In this document: positions 50,517-59,642 of the stretch, in pieces
How the letters are laid out: each line of letters starts with the position of its first letter
How positions within the stretch are numbered: the stretch's first letter is position 1
NCBI RefSeq assembly: GCF_018860155.1
Contig: NZ_JAHKNI010000004.1
Span: 124,001-188,000, forward strand
Direction of reading: 5' to 3'
Source of the DNA: Nocardia albiluteola
Lineage (GTDB): Bacteria; Actinomycetota; Actinomycetes; Mycobacteriales; Mycobacteriaceae
DNA: 64,000 nucleotides
Notes under the pieces: model-generated
Seen by the model: the letters and a program-made list of their open reading frames with translations, nothing else
Database searches by the model: none
Told to the model about the DNA's origin: nothing
Position numbers and translations under genes: made by a program

Positions 50517-51971
50517 ATGACCCAAGTTTCGGCCGATACGGCAGGCGGCGGGGAGAGCCCCGAGACCGCAACCGGCGCCCAGACGGCGATCACCGATTTC
50601 GGCATCGACACCACCACCGTATCCACGGCGGAGGCCGTGCGTGCCTATCTCGCCCGCGTGAGGGGCGGCGAGATCGGTTCGCTGCCTGCACTGCTGGGTC
50701 TGGTGGTGCTGGTCGTGCTGTTCTCCTCGCTGTCGAATGTGTTCTTCTCGCTCAACAACATCGCGAATCTGCTCGCCCAGGGCGCCGGGCAGACCATCAT
50801 CGCGATGGGCATCGTGTATGTGCTGCTGCTGGGCGAGATCGATCTGTCGGCGGGCACCGCCTCCGGTGTGGCCGGGGCGGTGCTGGCCATGCACTATGTC
50901 GACAACGGAAATCTGTTGACGGGCATGGGCAGTACGGTCTTCTACATTTTCAACGGCCTGCTGCTGCTCGCCGCGGCACTGGCCGCGCTGCTGCGGATCT
51001 GGCCCGGGGTGGCGATGTCGCTGCTCGGGGTGGTGATCACGGTCGTCGGCTTCCATGCCAATCCGTGGATAGAGATGCTGCTGGCGGTGTGTGTCGGCAC
51101 CGCCATCGGCTGCATCACCGGATTCCTGATCTCCAAGATCGGAATGCCCTCGTTCGTGGTGACACTCGCGCTGTTCCTGGCGTGGCAGGGTGCGATCCTG
51201 CAGCTGATCGGCGAGGGCGGCGTGCTGGGCATCAGCTCCTCGCACGTGCTCGATGCGGTGGCGAACGGGAATCTGTCGGTGCTGTGGAGCTGGGTGCTGT
51301 TCGTGGTCGCCGCCGGCGGCTGGGCCGGGGTCACGCTGTTCGGTCACTTCCGGAGGCGGGCAAAGGGATTGGTGGTGCAGCCGACGCCGCTGGTGATCGG
51401 CAAGGTGGTCGCGCTGCTGGTGCTCGCGAGCATTGCGACCGCGTTCATGTCGGTGAACCGGTCGCCGAGCAAGCTGATCACGATCTCCGGGGTGCCGTAC
51501 GTGGTGCCGATCATCCTGGTGCTCTTGGCCATCGGCACCTATGTGCTGAACCGGACCACGTACGGTCGGCATTTGTACGCGATCGGCGGCAATGCGGAGG
51601 CCGCGCGCCGGGCGGGTATCAACGTCACCCAGTTGCGCTCGAGCGTCTTCGTGATCAGCTCCGGCTGTGCCGCGATCGGCGCGATCGTGTACTCCTCCAA
51701 GGTCGGTTCGGTCGATCCGCAGGCCGGTGGCCTGAACACCCTGCTGTTCGCGGTGGGCGCCGCGGTGATCGGCGGTACGTCGCTGTTCGGCGGTAAGGGA
51801 CGCATTGCCGACGCCGTCATCGGTGGCGCCGTGCTGGCGGTCGTGTCCAACGGCCTCGGCCTGCTGAAACAGCCGGCCGCGGTGGTCTCGGTGGTCACGG
51901 GCCTGGTGCTGCTGCTGGCGGCCACCGTGGATGCGCTCTCGCGCCGCAGGGCCGCACATACGGGCCGATGA
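50517..51971 (+). CDS. xylH: Sugar ABC importer permease (XylH-like)
   Basis: 484 residues, ~10 membrane spans. A ~55-residue N-terminal cytoplasmic extension precedes TM1 LPALLGLVVLVVLFSSLSNVF; family motifs AQGAGQTIIAMGIVYVLLLGEIDLSAGT, FLISKIGMPSFVVTLALFLAWQG, RTTYGRHLYAIGGNAEAARRAGINV and GAAVIGGTSLFGGKGRIADAVIGG. ATG 50517 has AGGAAAG upstream; GTG 50514 is adjacent. Works with XylFG to import pentose. Confidence 0.92.
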   Translation: MTQVSADTAGGGESPETATGAQTAITDFGIDTTTVSTAEAVRAYLARVRGGEIGSLPALLGLVVLVVLFSSLSNVFFSLNNIANLLAQGAGQTIIAMGIVYVLLLGEIDLSAGTASGVAGAVLAMHYVDNGNLLTGMGSTVFYIFNGLLLLAAALAALLRIWPGVAMSLLGVVITVVGFHANPWIEMLLAVCVGTAIGCITGFLISKIGMPSFVVTLALFLAWQGAILQLIGEGGVLGISSSHVLDAVANGNLSVLWSWVLFVVAAGGWAGVTLFGHFRRRAKGLVVQPTPLVIGKVVALLVLASIATAFMSVNRSPSKLITISGVPYVVPIILVLLAIGTYVLNRTTYGRHLYAIGGNAEAARRAGINVTQLRSSVFVISSGCAAIGAIVYSSKVGSVDPQAGGLNTLLFAVGAAVIGGTSLFGGKGRIADAVIGGAVLAVVSNGLGLLKQPAAVVSVVTGLVLLLAATVDALSRRRAAHTGR

Positions 51972-52091
51972 ATTCGGCGGCCGCCCAGCCGTGTGTCATG
52001 GTGATCGCCGATCGCGCACCGACTTTCGGCTGGGACGGTCCCGGGCGTGTGCATTGCGGAGTGAGGGGTTGTCGATGTGGGAGGTGCCGTC

Positions 52092-53249
52092 GTGAATGTC
52101 GCCCGGCCCGATGAGGTGCGGCGCTTCAATCGGGCCTCGCTGTTGCGGTTGCTGCATGTGGGCGGTCCGGCCACGCGCGCCACGCTGGCCACGGAACTGG
52201 GGTTGAACCGCTCGACCATCAAGATGCTGGTGGACGGGCTGGCGGGGGATGGGGTCGTCGAGGAGCGGGTGCCGCGGCTGCCGCAGGGCGCGGGCCGCCC
52301 GTCGCTGCTGGTGCTGCCGCAGCCGCAGGCGGTCGTGGTGCTCGCGGTGGATGTGCAGGTCGAGCACGCGGCCATCGCGCTGGTCGGCCTGGGCGGTCAG
52401 ATCCTGGGGCGCAACAGCTGGAATCTGCGTGGGCGGCAACGGGATCCGGATGAGGTGGTCACGCATGTCGCCGAGTCCGCGGCGCTGCTGGCCCAGGATC
52501 TCGACCTGCATCCGGTGGCGGCGGGGATCTCGGTGCCGGGCGTGGTGCGCCGCAACGACGGCCTCGTGTACAACGCGTCGAATCTGGGCTGGGACGAGGT
52601 GCCGTTCGGCGACCGGATGGGCCGGGTCCTGGGTGTGCCCGTGGTGGTCGGCAACGATGCCGAACTCGGTGCGCTGGCCGAATACGTGCGCGGGGTCGGG
52701 CGCGGGGCCTCGGACGCGGTGTTCGTCTCCGCCGACGTCGGGGTGGGCGGGGGCATCATCGCCCAGGGTGGGCTGCTGCGCGGCTCGGCCGGTTACCTCG
52801 GCGAAATCGGCCACATGACGGTGAATCCCAGTGGCCGGGTCTGCCATTGCGGCAATACCGGCTGCTGGGAGACCGAGGTCGGCGAGCACGCGCTACGCCG
52901 GGCGCTGGGCCTGAGCGAGACCGGAGCCCGGGGCGCGATCGTGGCCGAACTGCGTGAGCTGCAACGGGATTCGGATTCGGTGGCCCGTCTCGGGGGCTAT
53001 GTCGACTGGTTGATCCTGGGCCTGGTCAACGTGGTGAACATTCTCGGCCCGGAGCTGGTGGTGCTCGGCGACCTGTTCGCGATCCTCCCGGAGGCCGTGG
53101 TGCAGCGCGCGCAGCAGGAGGTCCGGCGGCGCAGCATGGTCTCGCGTGCCCACGGAGGTGTGCGGATCGAAAGGTCTTCCCTCGGGCCGGATCTCAAGCT
53201 TCTCGGGGCCGCGGAGGCCGCCTTCGAGGACGTGCTCGCGAGCGTGTGA
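52092..53249 (+). CDS. ROK family repressor (XylR-like)
   Basis: 385 residues. Winged HTH LLRLLHVGGPATRATLATELGLNRSTIKMLVDGLAGDGVVEE, then a ROK sugar-binding domain with VGNDAELGALAEY, ADVGVGGGIIAQGGLLRG, GEIGHMTVNPSGRVCHCGNTGCWET (Zn-binding Cys/His of ROK regulators). GTG 52092 has GGGAGG seven bases upstream; GTG 52077 is in frame earlier. Ends the xylose-type cluster; should bind the CATATGTTGT palindrome and be released by xylose or a related sugar. Confidence 0.92.
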   Translation: MNVARPDEVRRFNRASLLRLLHVGGPATRATLATELGLNRSTIKMLVDGLAGDGVVEERVPRLPQGAGRPSLLVLPQPQAVVVLAVDVQVEHAAIALVGLGGQILGRNSWNLRGRQRDPDEVVTHVAESAALLAQDLDLHPVAAGISVPGVVRRNDGLVYNASNLGWDEVPFGDRMGRVLGVPVVVGNDAELGALAEYVRGVGRGASDAVFVSADVGVGGGIIAQGGLLRGSAGYLGEIGHMTVNPSGRVCHCGNTGCWETEVGEHALRRALGLSETGARGAIVAELRELQRDSDSVARLGGYVDWLILGLVNVVNILGPELVVLGDLFAILPEAVVQRAQQEVRRRSMVSRAHGGVRIERSSLGPDLKLLGAAEAAFEDVLASV

Positions 53250-53305
53250 GGGCTGCCGGAGGGGGCAGCTGGGAACTCGTTATGCCACGTGGTGTAACCA
53301 CGCCT

Positions 53306-53341
53306 AGGCCCCGTGTCCCGACGACAGTGGGCACGGGGCCT
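53306..53341 (+). terminator. Hairpin terminator after ROK gene
   Basis: AGGCCCCGTG (53306-53315) / CACGGGGCCT (53332-53341), 10-bp stem, 57 bp after the stop. Just before it, at 53279-53298, GTTA..CCACGTGG..TAAC forms another dyad. Confidence 0.6.
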
Positions 53342-53383
53342 TGCGGGCTGCGCGGCGCTATCGGCGCTGTGCAGCAGCTCTTT

Positions 53384-53620
53384 CTAGTGCGCGGGCGGGC
53401 ATGCGGGCGGGTTGCCGGGCTTCTGGCCGCCGGGCGGGGGAGCCTGGTGCCCGGAGGGCGGCGGTCCCTGGTGTCCGTTGGGCGGCGGAGCGCACTGCTG
53501 TCCGTTCTGCGCCGGCGCCTGCGGAGGCTGCGCGCTCGCGACCGCGGACCCAATTCCCAACGCCCCCAACGTCAGTCCGCCAACCGCTACCGCAGCGGCC
53601 AGCCTCGACGTGATACCCAT
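53384..53620 (-). CDS. Small secreted Pro/Gly-rich protein
   Basis: 78 residues. Signal peptide MGITSRLAAAVAVGGLTLGA with cleavage expected after ASA, then a low-complexity mature part (PPQAPAQNGQQCAPPPNGHQ, repeats of GHQxPPP) with two cysteines. AGGAGG lies eight bases before ATG 53620, a near-perfect ribosome-binding site, which supports a real gene. A cell-wall-associated or intrinsically disordered exported protein; unknown role. Confidence 0.7.
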   Translation of the reverse strand: MGITSRLAAAVAVGGLTLGALGIGSAVASAQPPQAPAQNGQQCAPPPNGHQGPPPSGHQAPPPGGQKPGNPPACPPAH

Positions 53621-53788
53621 ACCAACCTCCTGGTTCCCGGACCGGAATCCGAAACGCCGTCCGGCACCTGCCGGACCGACGAGGGAAATCCTCGGGCTCG
53701 GACATTTGGCTGTCGTTGGGGCAGGTTAGGTATGAGCTGTGAAGAACGCGGCGCCGCCGGCCCGCGGGCTACCGGCGGCGCGGCGACC

Positions 53789-54274
53789 TCAGTTCGTGGT
53801 GGGAGCCGCCGGGGCAGCCGAGGCCGACGGGGTGGCGCTGGCCGAATGCTGCTTGGCCTGGGTGATGTCGGTAGCTGTGATGGTGGTGCCGGACTCCTTG
53901 CCGCGCACGGCGACCATCTCACCGAGGGTGAACTGGGACTGCTGAGCCGGATTCTTCTTGGAGCCGAATTTCGTCTGCGGGGTGATGGTGACGGTCTCGG
54001 TGGTGCCGTCCTTCTTGGTGAGCGTCCAGGTGTTGGCGTTCTGCGAGGCGATGGTGCCGAAGATCGCGTTCCCGTGGTGCTTGCCCGGCTTGGCCGTGCT
54101 GGAGGCCGCGGCCGAGGTGGACGAGGCCGGCGCCGAGCTGGAGTTGCCGGACGATCCGCAGGCACTCACCCCGACCACGATGGCGACGGCCGCGCCTGTG
54201 GCGCCGGTGACCAGCGCGATCCTGCGGCGGCGGCTGGAGGTTGACGGGGAGCCCGAGGGGGTCGGATGTGTCAT
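53789..54274 (-). CDS. Lipoprotein with DUF5666-like beta domain
   Basis: 161 residues. Arg-rich N-terminus, hydrophobic segment and lipobox VVGVSAC|G, Ser/Ala linker, then a small beta domain (AIFGTIASQNANTWTLTKKD, ETVTITPQTKFGSKKNPAQQ, LGEMVAVRGKESGTTITATD) with an Ala/Ser/Pro tail. This OB-like domain is common in actinobacterial surface proteins (DUF5666). ATG 54274 begins MTHPTPSGSP; ATG 54292 is six codons earlier. Confidence 0.8.
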   Translation of the reverse strand: MTHPTPSGSPSTSSRRRRIALVTGATGAAVAIVVGVSACGSSGNSSSAPASSTSAAASSTAKPGKHHGNAIFGTIASQNANTWTLTKKDGTTETVTITPQTKFGSKKNPAQQSQFTLGEMVAVRGKESGTTITATDITQAKQHSASATPSASAAPAAPTTN

Positions 54275-54418
54275 GGCGGCAAGACTATTCATCGATTCTG
54301 GGAGGTGCCTCCGTGCCCTCTGTCAGTTCTCGGGGGACCGGCTGTGACCTAGCTGGCAGGGCCTGACCAGCGGAGATCGCTGCGGAACGGGGTCACAATC
54401 GTGCGGTCGAACGAGAAA

Positions 54419-54451
54419 CCCCGCCGCACCCGGGTCTCGGGTGTGGCGGGG
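54419..54451 (-). terminator. Hairpin terminator after glyoxylate carboligase gene
   Basis: CCCCGCCGCACCC (54419-54431) pairs with GGGTGTGGCGGGG (54439-54451) with one G-T or mismatch; 49 bp downstream of the leftward gcl stop. Little T-tract, as usual in actinobacteria. Confidence 0.65.
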
Positions 54452-54499
54452 CGACCGTCGGCGTGGGAGCGTGTGTGATAAAGCCGACGGAGTCCTGGG

Positions 54500-56290
54500 T
54501 CAGCTCAGCGGCAGCAGAGCGGTCGGTGCATCGGCGGCGGATTCGGCCAGGGCCTCGAATTCGGTGATCTGGTCGATGTCGGTGGCGCCCATGGAGATGT
54601 TGGTGACCTTCTCCAGGATGATCTCGACCACCACGGGAACCCGGAACTCCTGTGCCCACTCCTTGGCGCGGGCGAAGGCGGCGGCGATATCCTTCGGGTC
54701 CTCGACGCGAATCGCCTTGCAGCCCAGGCCCTCCGCGACGCGGACGTGGTCCACGCCGTAGCCCTTGGCCAGGCCGATGGAATCGTCGGCGTTGATGTTG
54801 TCGAAGCCGAGCTGCACGAAGTAGTCCATGTCGAACGCGCGCTGCGCCTGCCGGATCAGGCCCAGGTAGGAGTTGTTCACCAGCACGTGCACGTACGGCA
54901 GGTTGAACTGGGCGCCGACGGCCAGTTCCTCGATCATGAACTGGAAGTCGTAATCACCCGACAGCGCAACGACATTGCGGGTCGGGTCGGCCGCCACCAC
55001 GCCGAGCGTCGCGGGCACGGTCCAGCCCAGCGGGCCGGCCTGGCCGCAGTTGATCCAGTTGCGCGCCTGGTACACGTGCAGCATCTGCGCGCCGGCGATC
55101 TGCGACAGGCCGATCGTGGAGACGTAGCGGGTGTCGCGCCCGAACGCCCGGTTCATCTCCTCGTACACCCGTTGCGGTTTCACCGGAACGTTGTCGAAGT
55201 GCGTCTTGCGGTGCAGGCTTCCCTTGCGCTCGGTGCACTCGGCGACCCAGCCGGAGTAGTCGGGCAGGGTTCCGGCCTGCTTGCGCTCGCGGGCCACCGC
55301 CAGCAGCTGCTCGAGCGCGGCCTTGGCGTCCGAGGCGATGCCGTAGTCGGGCGCGAACACCCGGCCGATCTGCGTGGGCTCGATGTCCACGTGCACGAAA
55401 GTGCGTCCCCGGGTGTAGGTTTCCAGGTTTCCGGTGTGGCGGTTGGCCCACCGGTTGCCGATGCCCATGACGAAGTCCGAGGCCAACAGGGTGGCGTTGC
55501 CGTAGCGGGTGGAGGTCTGCAGGCCGACCATGCCCGCGGACAGCTCGTGGTCGTCGGGCAGGATGCCCCAGCCCATCAGGGTCGGGACCACCGGCACGTT
55601 CAGCAGCTCGGCCAGCTCGACCATCAGGTCCTCGGCGCCGGCATTGATGATGCCGCCGCCCGCGACGAACAGCGGCCGCTGCGAGGCGGTCAGCATTTCC
55701 AGGGCCTTCGCGGCCTGCGCGCGCGTCGCGGCGGGCTTGTAGACCGGCAGCGGCGCATAGGTTTCCGGGTCGAACTCGATCTCGGCGACCTGCACGTCGA
55801 CCGGCAGGTCGATGAGCACCGGGCCAGGCCGGCCCGAGCGCATCAGGTGGAACGCCTGCTGGAAGACCCCGGGCACCTGGGCCGGTTCCAGCACGGTCAC
55901 AGCCATTTTCGTGACGGGCGCGGCGATGGCGGCGATGTCGACCGCCTGGAAGTCCTCCTTGTGCAGGCGGGCGCGCGGCGCCTGCCCGGTGATGCACAGG
56001 ATCGGAATCGAGTCCGCGATGGCCGAATACAGGCCGGTGATCATGTCGGTGCCGGCCGGGCCGGAGGTGCCGATGCACACGCCGATGTTGCCGTGCGCGG
56101 CCCGGGTGTAGCCCTCGGCCATGTGCGAGGCGCCCTCCATGTGGCGGGCCAGCACGTGCTTGATGCCACCGTGCGCGCGCAGCGCCGAGTAGAAGGGGTT
56201 GATCGCGGCGCCGGGCAGGCCGAAAGCCTGTGTGGCGCCCTCCAGTTCCAGGATCTTGACGGCCGCGTCGACGGCCCGCATGCGTGGCAT
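54500..56290 (-). CDS. gcl: Glyoxylate carboligase (tartronate-semialdehyde synthase)
   Basis: 596 residues, close to E. coli Gcl throughout: [40 protein letters not shown] (the Val-type position where other ThDP enzymes carry Glu is inside LPGAAIN), [40 protein letters not shown], ThDP/Mg site [20 protein letters not shown] with [20 protein letters not shown]. Condenses two glyoxylates to tartronate semialdehyde plus CO2. GGGAG eight bases upstream selects ATG 56290. Downstream-most gene of the allantoin operon. Confidence 0.95.
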   Translation of the reverse strand: MPRMRAVDAAVKILELEGATQAFGLPGAAINPFYSALRAHGGIKHVLARHMEGASHMAEGYTRAAHGNIGVCIGTSGPAGTDMITGLYSAIADSIPILCITGQAPRARLHKEDFQAVDIAAIAAPVTKMAVTVLEPAQVPGVFQQAFHLMRSGRPGPVLIDLPVDVQVAEIEFDPETYAPLPVYKPAATRAQAAKALEMLTASQRPLFVAGGGIINAGAEDLMVELAELLNVPVVPTLMGWGILPDDHELSAGMVGLQTSTRYGNATLLASDFVMGIGNRWANRHTGNLETYTRGRTFVHVDIEPTQIGRVFAPDYGIASDAKAALEQLLAVARERKQAGTLPDYSGWVAECTERKGSLHRKTHFDNVPVKPQRVYEEMNRAFGRDTRYVSTIGLSQIAGAQMLHVYQARNWINCGQAGPLGWTVPATLGVVAADPTRNVVALSGDYDFQFMIEELAVGAQFNLPYVHVLVNNSYLGLIRQAQRAFDMDYFVQLGFDNINADDSIGLAKGYGVDHVRVAEGLGCKAIRVEDPKDIAAAFARAKEWAQEFRVPVVVEIILEKVTNISMGATDIDQITEFEALAESAADAPTALLPLS

Positions 56291-56434
56291 GTCGTGTACT
56301 CCCATGTGTGCGTTTGGCGTCTCGTTCCGTTGATCGGGCCGCGCGGGGAGCCGTCATCCCCGCGTGGCCCGGTCCGCGGTGCGAGACCGGATGTATTTAC
56401 TTGTGCCCTCGGCTATTCGGCCGGGGCGGCGCGA

Positions 56435-56821
56435 TCAGTCGGCGACCGGGATGCCGCGGTAGGCGCGCCAGTCGCCGATATCGGAGATGTCGGTCAGCTC
56501 GGGCGAGTCGGCCAGGTTCGGCCGCAGCACGGTGGCCAGGCAGGCCGTGCCGTCCTCGAGTTCGATCAGGCCGAGCTCGAGCTCGGGCGGTTCGTTCGGG
56601 ATCAGGTTGTCCCGCAACACTTCCATCGGTACGTCGTATACCTCGCCGAGGACCGAGCGACCCTCGTCGGAGGTGGCGAGCATGGCGGGGAAGCGGTCGC
56701 CGACCGAGTAGTAGCGGTACTTGGCGGCGCTGCGCGCGGCGCGCAGTAGCGGGGCGCCGTCGAGCTGGCCGTTGAGGCGCCCGCCGCGCATGCCGTCGCC
56801 GTTGAGGAACATCAGAACCAT
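56435..56821 (-). CDS. GGCT-like / allophanate-hydrolase-C-like protein in the allantoin operon
   Basis: 128 residues, start ATG 56821 with AAGGAG. MFLNGDGMRGGRLNGQLDGA is the glycine-rich substrate loop of gamma-glutamylcyclotransferase-like folds (also the AtzF C-terminal domain); YRYYSVGDRFPAMLA, VLGEVYDVPMEVLRDNLIPN (Glu) and ELELGLIELEDGT follow. Some annotations call such proteins glutamyl-tRNA amidotransferase, which is unlikely. Position between allantoicase and gcl suggests a ureidoglycolate-related step: no AllA-type ureidoglycolate lyase is visible nearby. Confidence 0.75.
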   Translation of the reverse strand: MVLMFLNGDGMRGGRLNGQLDGAPLLRAARSAAKYRYYSVGDRFPAMLATSDEGRSVLGEVYDVPMEVLRDNLIPNEPPELELGLIELEDGTACLATVLRPNLADSPELTDISDIGDWRAYRGIPVAD

Positions 56822-56852
56822 CGGGTCTCCTTCGTGATCAATGGCCGTGGGG

Positions 56853-58004
56853 TCAGTGGTCCGGGGTGGTGGCGGTGAAGCGGCTCTCGAGCTGCTCACG
56901 CCCCGCGGGGGTGATGCGGCCGAACAGGCGCAGCCGGGCGACGCCGCCGTCGGGAAGGACGTTGAGGCGCACGTGATTCACCGGCCGATCGCCAGTGAGG
57001 CGGAAGCGGTGGGTGGCATCGGGCTGCAGCGCCGTCGGCTCGAGCAGAGAGACCAGCTCGCCGTCCGCGGTGTACCCGTCCAGGGAGATGCGCGCGGGGG
57101 AGTTGCCCTTGTAGTGCGTGGTGTCGAGCTCGAGCACTGCGGGCACGGCCTCGGCGGCCAGGGCCACGGTGGCCCAGTCGTTGCCGTCGTCGCGCCGGCG
57201 CCGGGTCTCCCAGCCGTCGGCCATGAACCGCGAAATACCGGGCTGCAGCATGTTGTTCGGCGGGGAGAAGAAGCCGTCGCTGCAGGCCACCGCGCGGCCG
57301 CCGTTGCGCAGCGCCGCGAGGTCGAAGGGGATGTCGTCGATCCACTGCGGATCCGGGACCGCGGTACCGTGCACCCGGACCCGGGCGATGCCGCCGTCGG
57401 GATGCATGTTCACCCGCACGTGGGTGATGCGCCGATCGTTGCTGGCCTCGAACAGGTTCCGGCTGTCGCCCTCGACCGGGGAGACCGGCACGAGGGTATG
57501 CCAGTCGGCGGCCAGCAGTTCGTCCACCGAGGGATGCCCGGGCACCGAGGCGCCTTCGATGGAGACGTGCGGCGGGAAGTTGCCGATGAAAAATGCGGTG
57601 TCCACGACGATTCCGGACACCACCCCCGCGACGCCGAGCCGGATCAGCGCCCAGTCGGGTCCCGGGCTGCCGTCGCGGCGGCGCCGGGTCTCCCAGCCGT
57701 CGTACACCTGGCCCTTGTTGTTGAAGGTGTGGGTCTGGTAGACCGGCGCCGCATCCTTGATGAGATTCTCACGCTCGGCGAAGAATTCGTCGTTCGCCGC
57801 GACCACGCTGCCGCCGACCTGTCGTGAGGCCAGGTCCGGAAGTTGGGACCAATCGCTCACGCCTCCGCTTCGCTCCGGCATGAGCGAAGCACGCTGTGTC
57901 CCTTTGCTTCGCTCCGGCGTGAGCGAAGCACGCTGTGTCCCTTTGCTTCGCTCCGGCGTGAGCGAAGCACGCTGTGTCGATGATTCGCTCGCAAGCTCGC
58001 TCAT
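56853..58004 (-). CDS. alc: Allantoicase with repeat-derived N-terminal extension
   Basis: 383 residues from ATG 58004 (GAAGGG five bases upstream). Two allantoicase repeats: LASRQVGGSVVAANDEFFAE, YDGWETRRRRDGSPGPDWAL, FPPHVSIEGASVPG, HVRVNMHPDGGIARVRVHG; second RNGGRAVACSDGFFSPPNNM, DGWETRRRRDDGNDWATVAL, HVRLNVLPDGGVARLRLFG. Converts allantoate to ureidoglycolate plus urea. The first 48 codons are three 13-residue repeats (TQRASLTPERSKG type) absent from the family; GTG 57860 (VSDWSQLPDLAS) would give the usual ~335 residues. Confidence 0.92.
   Translation of the reverse strand: MSELASESSTQRASLTPERSKGTQRASLTPERSKGTQRASLMPERSGGVSDWSQLPDLASRQVGGSVVAANDEFFAERENLIKDAAPVYQTHTFNNKGQVYDGWETRRRRDGSPGPDWALIRLGVAGVVSGIVVDTAFFIGNFPPHVSIEGASVPGHPSVDELLAADWHTLVPVSPVEGDSRNLFEASNDRRITHVRVNMHPDGGIARVRVHGTAVPDPQWIDDIPFDLAALRNGGRAVACSDGFFSPPNNMLQPGISRFMADGWETRRRRDDGNDWATVALAAEAVPAVLELDTTHYKGNSPARISLDGYTADGELVSLLEPTALQPDATHRFRLTGDRPVNHVRLNVLPDGGVARLRLFGRITPAGREQLESRFTATTPDH
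57869..57985. repeat. Three 39-bp direct repeats in the allantoicase 5' end
   Basis: Unit around TTCGCTCCGGCGTGAGCGAAGCACGCTGTGTCCCTTTG repeated three times with period 39, containing the dyad GCTTCGCTC / GAGCGAAGC. Because 39 is a multiple of three, it adds 13 residues per copy in frame on the minus strand (TQRASLTPERSKG). Only small differences separate the copies, showing recent expansion. Confidence 0.85.
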
Positions 58005-58006
58005 GA

Positions 58007-59341
58007 CTACCCTTCTCTCTGCAGCAGGCGCCCACGGGCGTGGTCACCGGTGATCAGATCGCCACGCAGCCAGGTGGATCGCACCACGCCGCGCAGCGTG
58101 CGGCCGTCGTAGGCGGAGATCGGGTTGCGGTGCTGCAACGCGGTCGCGTCGACGACGAACTCCTCGTGCGGGGCGAACACACAGAAATCCGCGTCCGCGC
58201 CGATTGCTATGCGGCCCTTGTGTTCCAGGCCGGCCAGATCCGCGGGCCCGGTGGCCATCCAGCGCACCAGATCGGGCAGCCCGACCCAGTCGGGGGAGGC
58301 GGTCCAGATCGCCGAAAGCCCTACTTGCAGACCGGCGATGCCGCCCCACGCCTTGCCGAAATCGCCGCCGCCCGCGCGCTTCAGCTCCACCGTGCTGGGG
58401 GAGTGGTCGCTGACGATGCAGTCGATGACGTTGTCGCGCAGTCCGTTCCACAGCCCCTGCTGGTTGACCCGGTTGCGGATCGGTGGGCAGCACTTGAATT
58501 CGGTGGCGCCGTCCGGGATCTCCTCGGCGCTGATGGTCAGGTAGTGCGGACAGGTCTCCGCCGTGATTCGCACACCACGGGCGCGCGCGGCCGCGATCAT
58601 CGGCACCGCGCAGGCGGCGGCCAGGTGCAGCACGTGCACGCGTGCGCCGTACCGCTCGGCGAGGTCGATCAGTGCGGCGATGGCGCGGGTCTCGGCCTCG
58701 ACCGGGCGCGAGGCGAGGAAATCGGCGTAGATGGGTCCGTGCGGGGCCGGTGCGGCGTCGATGACGGCAGGGTCCTCCGCATGCACTATCAGCAGCGAAT
58801 CCAGCTCGGCCACCGCGCGCACCGCGGCCTCGAGCTGGGCGGCGTCCAGGTGACAGAACTCCTCGACGCCCGAGGGCAGCAGGAATGCCTTGAAGCCGAA
58901 CACCCCCGCGCGCGCCAGCTCGGCCATGTCGCCGAGGTTGTCGCCGACCGCGCCGCCCCAGAAGCCGACGTCGATGCTGCACTGCCCGGCCGCCACGTCT
59001 TGCTTCTCGCGCAGCGCGGCGATATCGACCGTCGCTGGAATGCTGTTGAGCGGCATATCGATGAGCGTGGTGATGCCCCCGGCCACCGCGGCGCGGGTCG
59101 CGGTGGCGAAGCCCTCCCACGCGGTGCGGCCGGGCTCGTTGACGTGGACGTGGCTGTCCACCAGGCCCGGTAGCAGCGCCGAATCGTCCGGCACGTCGAT
59201 GATCTCGCCCGCTGCGTGCGGCGCGTCGTAGGGGGTGATCTCGGCGATCCGCCCGTCGTGGACGACCACCGATGCCGCGACCTCGCCGGTGGGCGTGATC
59301 ACCCGGCGGGCGCGGAATACCTTGTCGCTGTTGGTATTCAC
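58007..59341 (-). CDS. allB: Allantoinase
   Basis: 444 residues. Cyclic amidohydrolase: metal site [23 protein letters not shown] (HxH), [12 protein letters not shown] (Lys carboxylation), [30 protein letters not shown] and catalytic Asp in [14 protein letters not shown]. Opens allantoin to allantoate. GTG 59341 has AGGAG nine bases upstream; the start at 59374 overreaches into the leader. Next gene, allantoicase, starts 2 bp after its stop. Confidence 0.95.
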   Translation of the reverse strand: MNTNSDKVFRARRVITPTGEVAASVVVHDGRIAEITPYDAPHAAGEIIDVPDDSALLPGLVDSHVHVNEPGRTAWEGFATATRAAVAGGITTLIDMPLNSIPATVDIAALREKQDVAAGQCSIDVGFWGGAVGDNLGDMAELARAGVFGFKAFLLPSGVEEFCHLDAAQLEAAVRAVAELDSLLIVHAEDPAVIDAAPAPHGPIYADFLASRPVEAETRAIAALIDLAERYGARVHVLHLAAACAVPMIAAARARGVRITAETCPHYLTISAEEIPDGATEFKCCPPIRNRVNQQGLWNGLRDNVIDCIVSDHSPSTVELKRAGGGDFGKAWGGIAGLQVGLSAIWTASPDWVGLPDLVRWMATGPADLAGLEHKGRIAIGADADFCVFAPHEEFVVDATALQHRNPISAYDGRTLRGVVRSTWLRGDLITGDHARGRLLQREG

Positions 59342-59642
59342 GAAAACTCCTGTACTGCATGGATAGTGCCGCATCGTTCCTGCGGAAGCCGGGACCCATA
59401 GACGGCGGGATAGGGTTCCGACCTCCGCGGGAACGACGCGACCGGCGCGGGTGCGCCGTAGTGCGGGCGGAAGACGGAAACCCTTTGACGGCTAGGTATT
59501 TCCGGCTTCCGCGCGCACGGCGGAGCGTGTCCGGCGCCCGGGCGGAGGTCGGAATCCGCGACCGCGAAGCGGGATTCCGGCCTCCACCGAGGCGACGGGT
59601 GGTCCGTCGTCCCCGGCCGCGCGGCCGGGACGACGGCTGGGT
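59342..59642. other. Intergenic region with an imperfect hairpin
   Basis: 301 bp between glycerate kinase and allantoinase genes, no convincing gene. GGAGGTCGGAATCC (59544-59557) pairs with GGATTCCGGCCTCC (59572-59585) with a single G-T, and GGTTCCGACCTCCGCGGGAAC (about 59416) is a related sequence, suggesting a decayed palindromic intergenic repeat. Also must hold the allB promoter if the operon is split here. Confidence 0.5.

Noticed and set aside
54746-56749. Plus-strand frame (667 codons) opposite gcl
   Set aside because: No recognisable domain; gcl on the other strand matches its family end to end.
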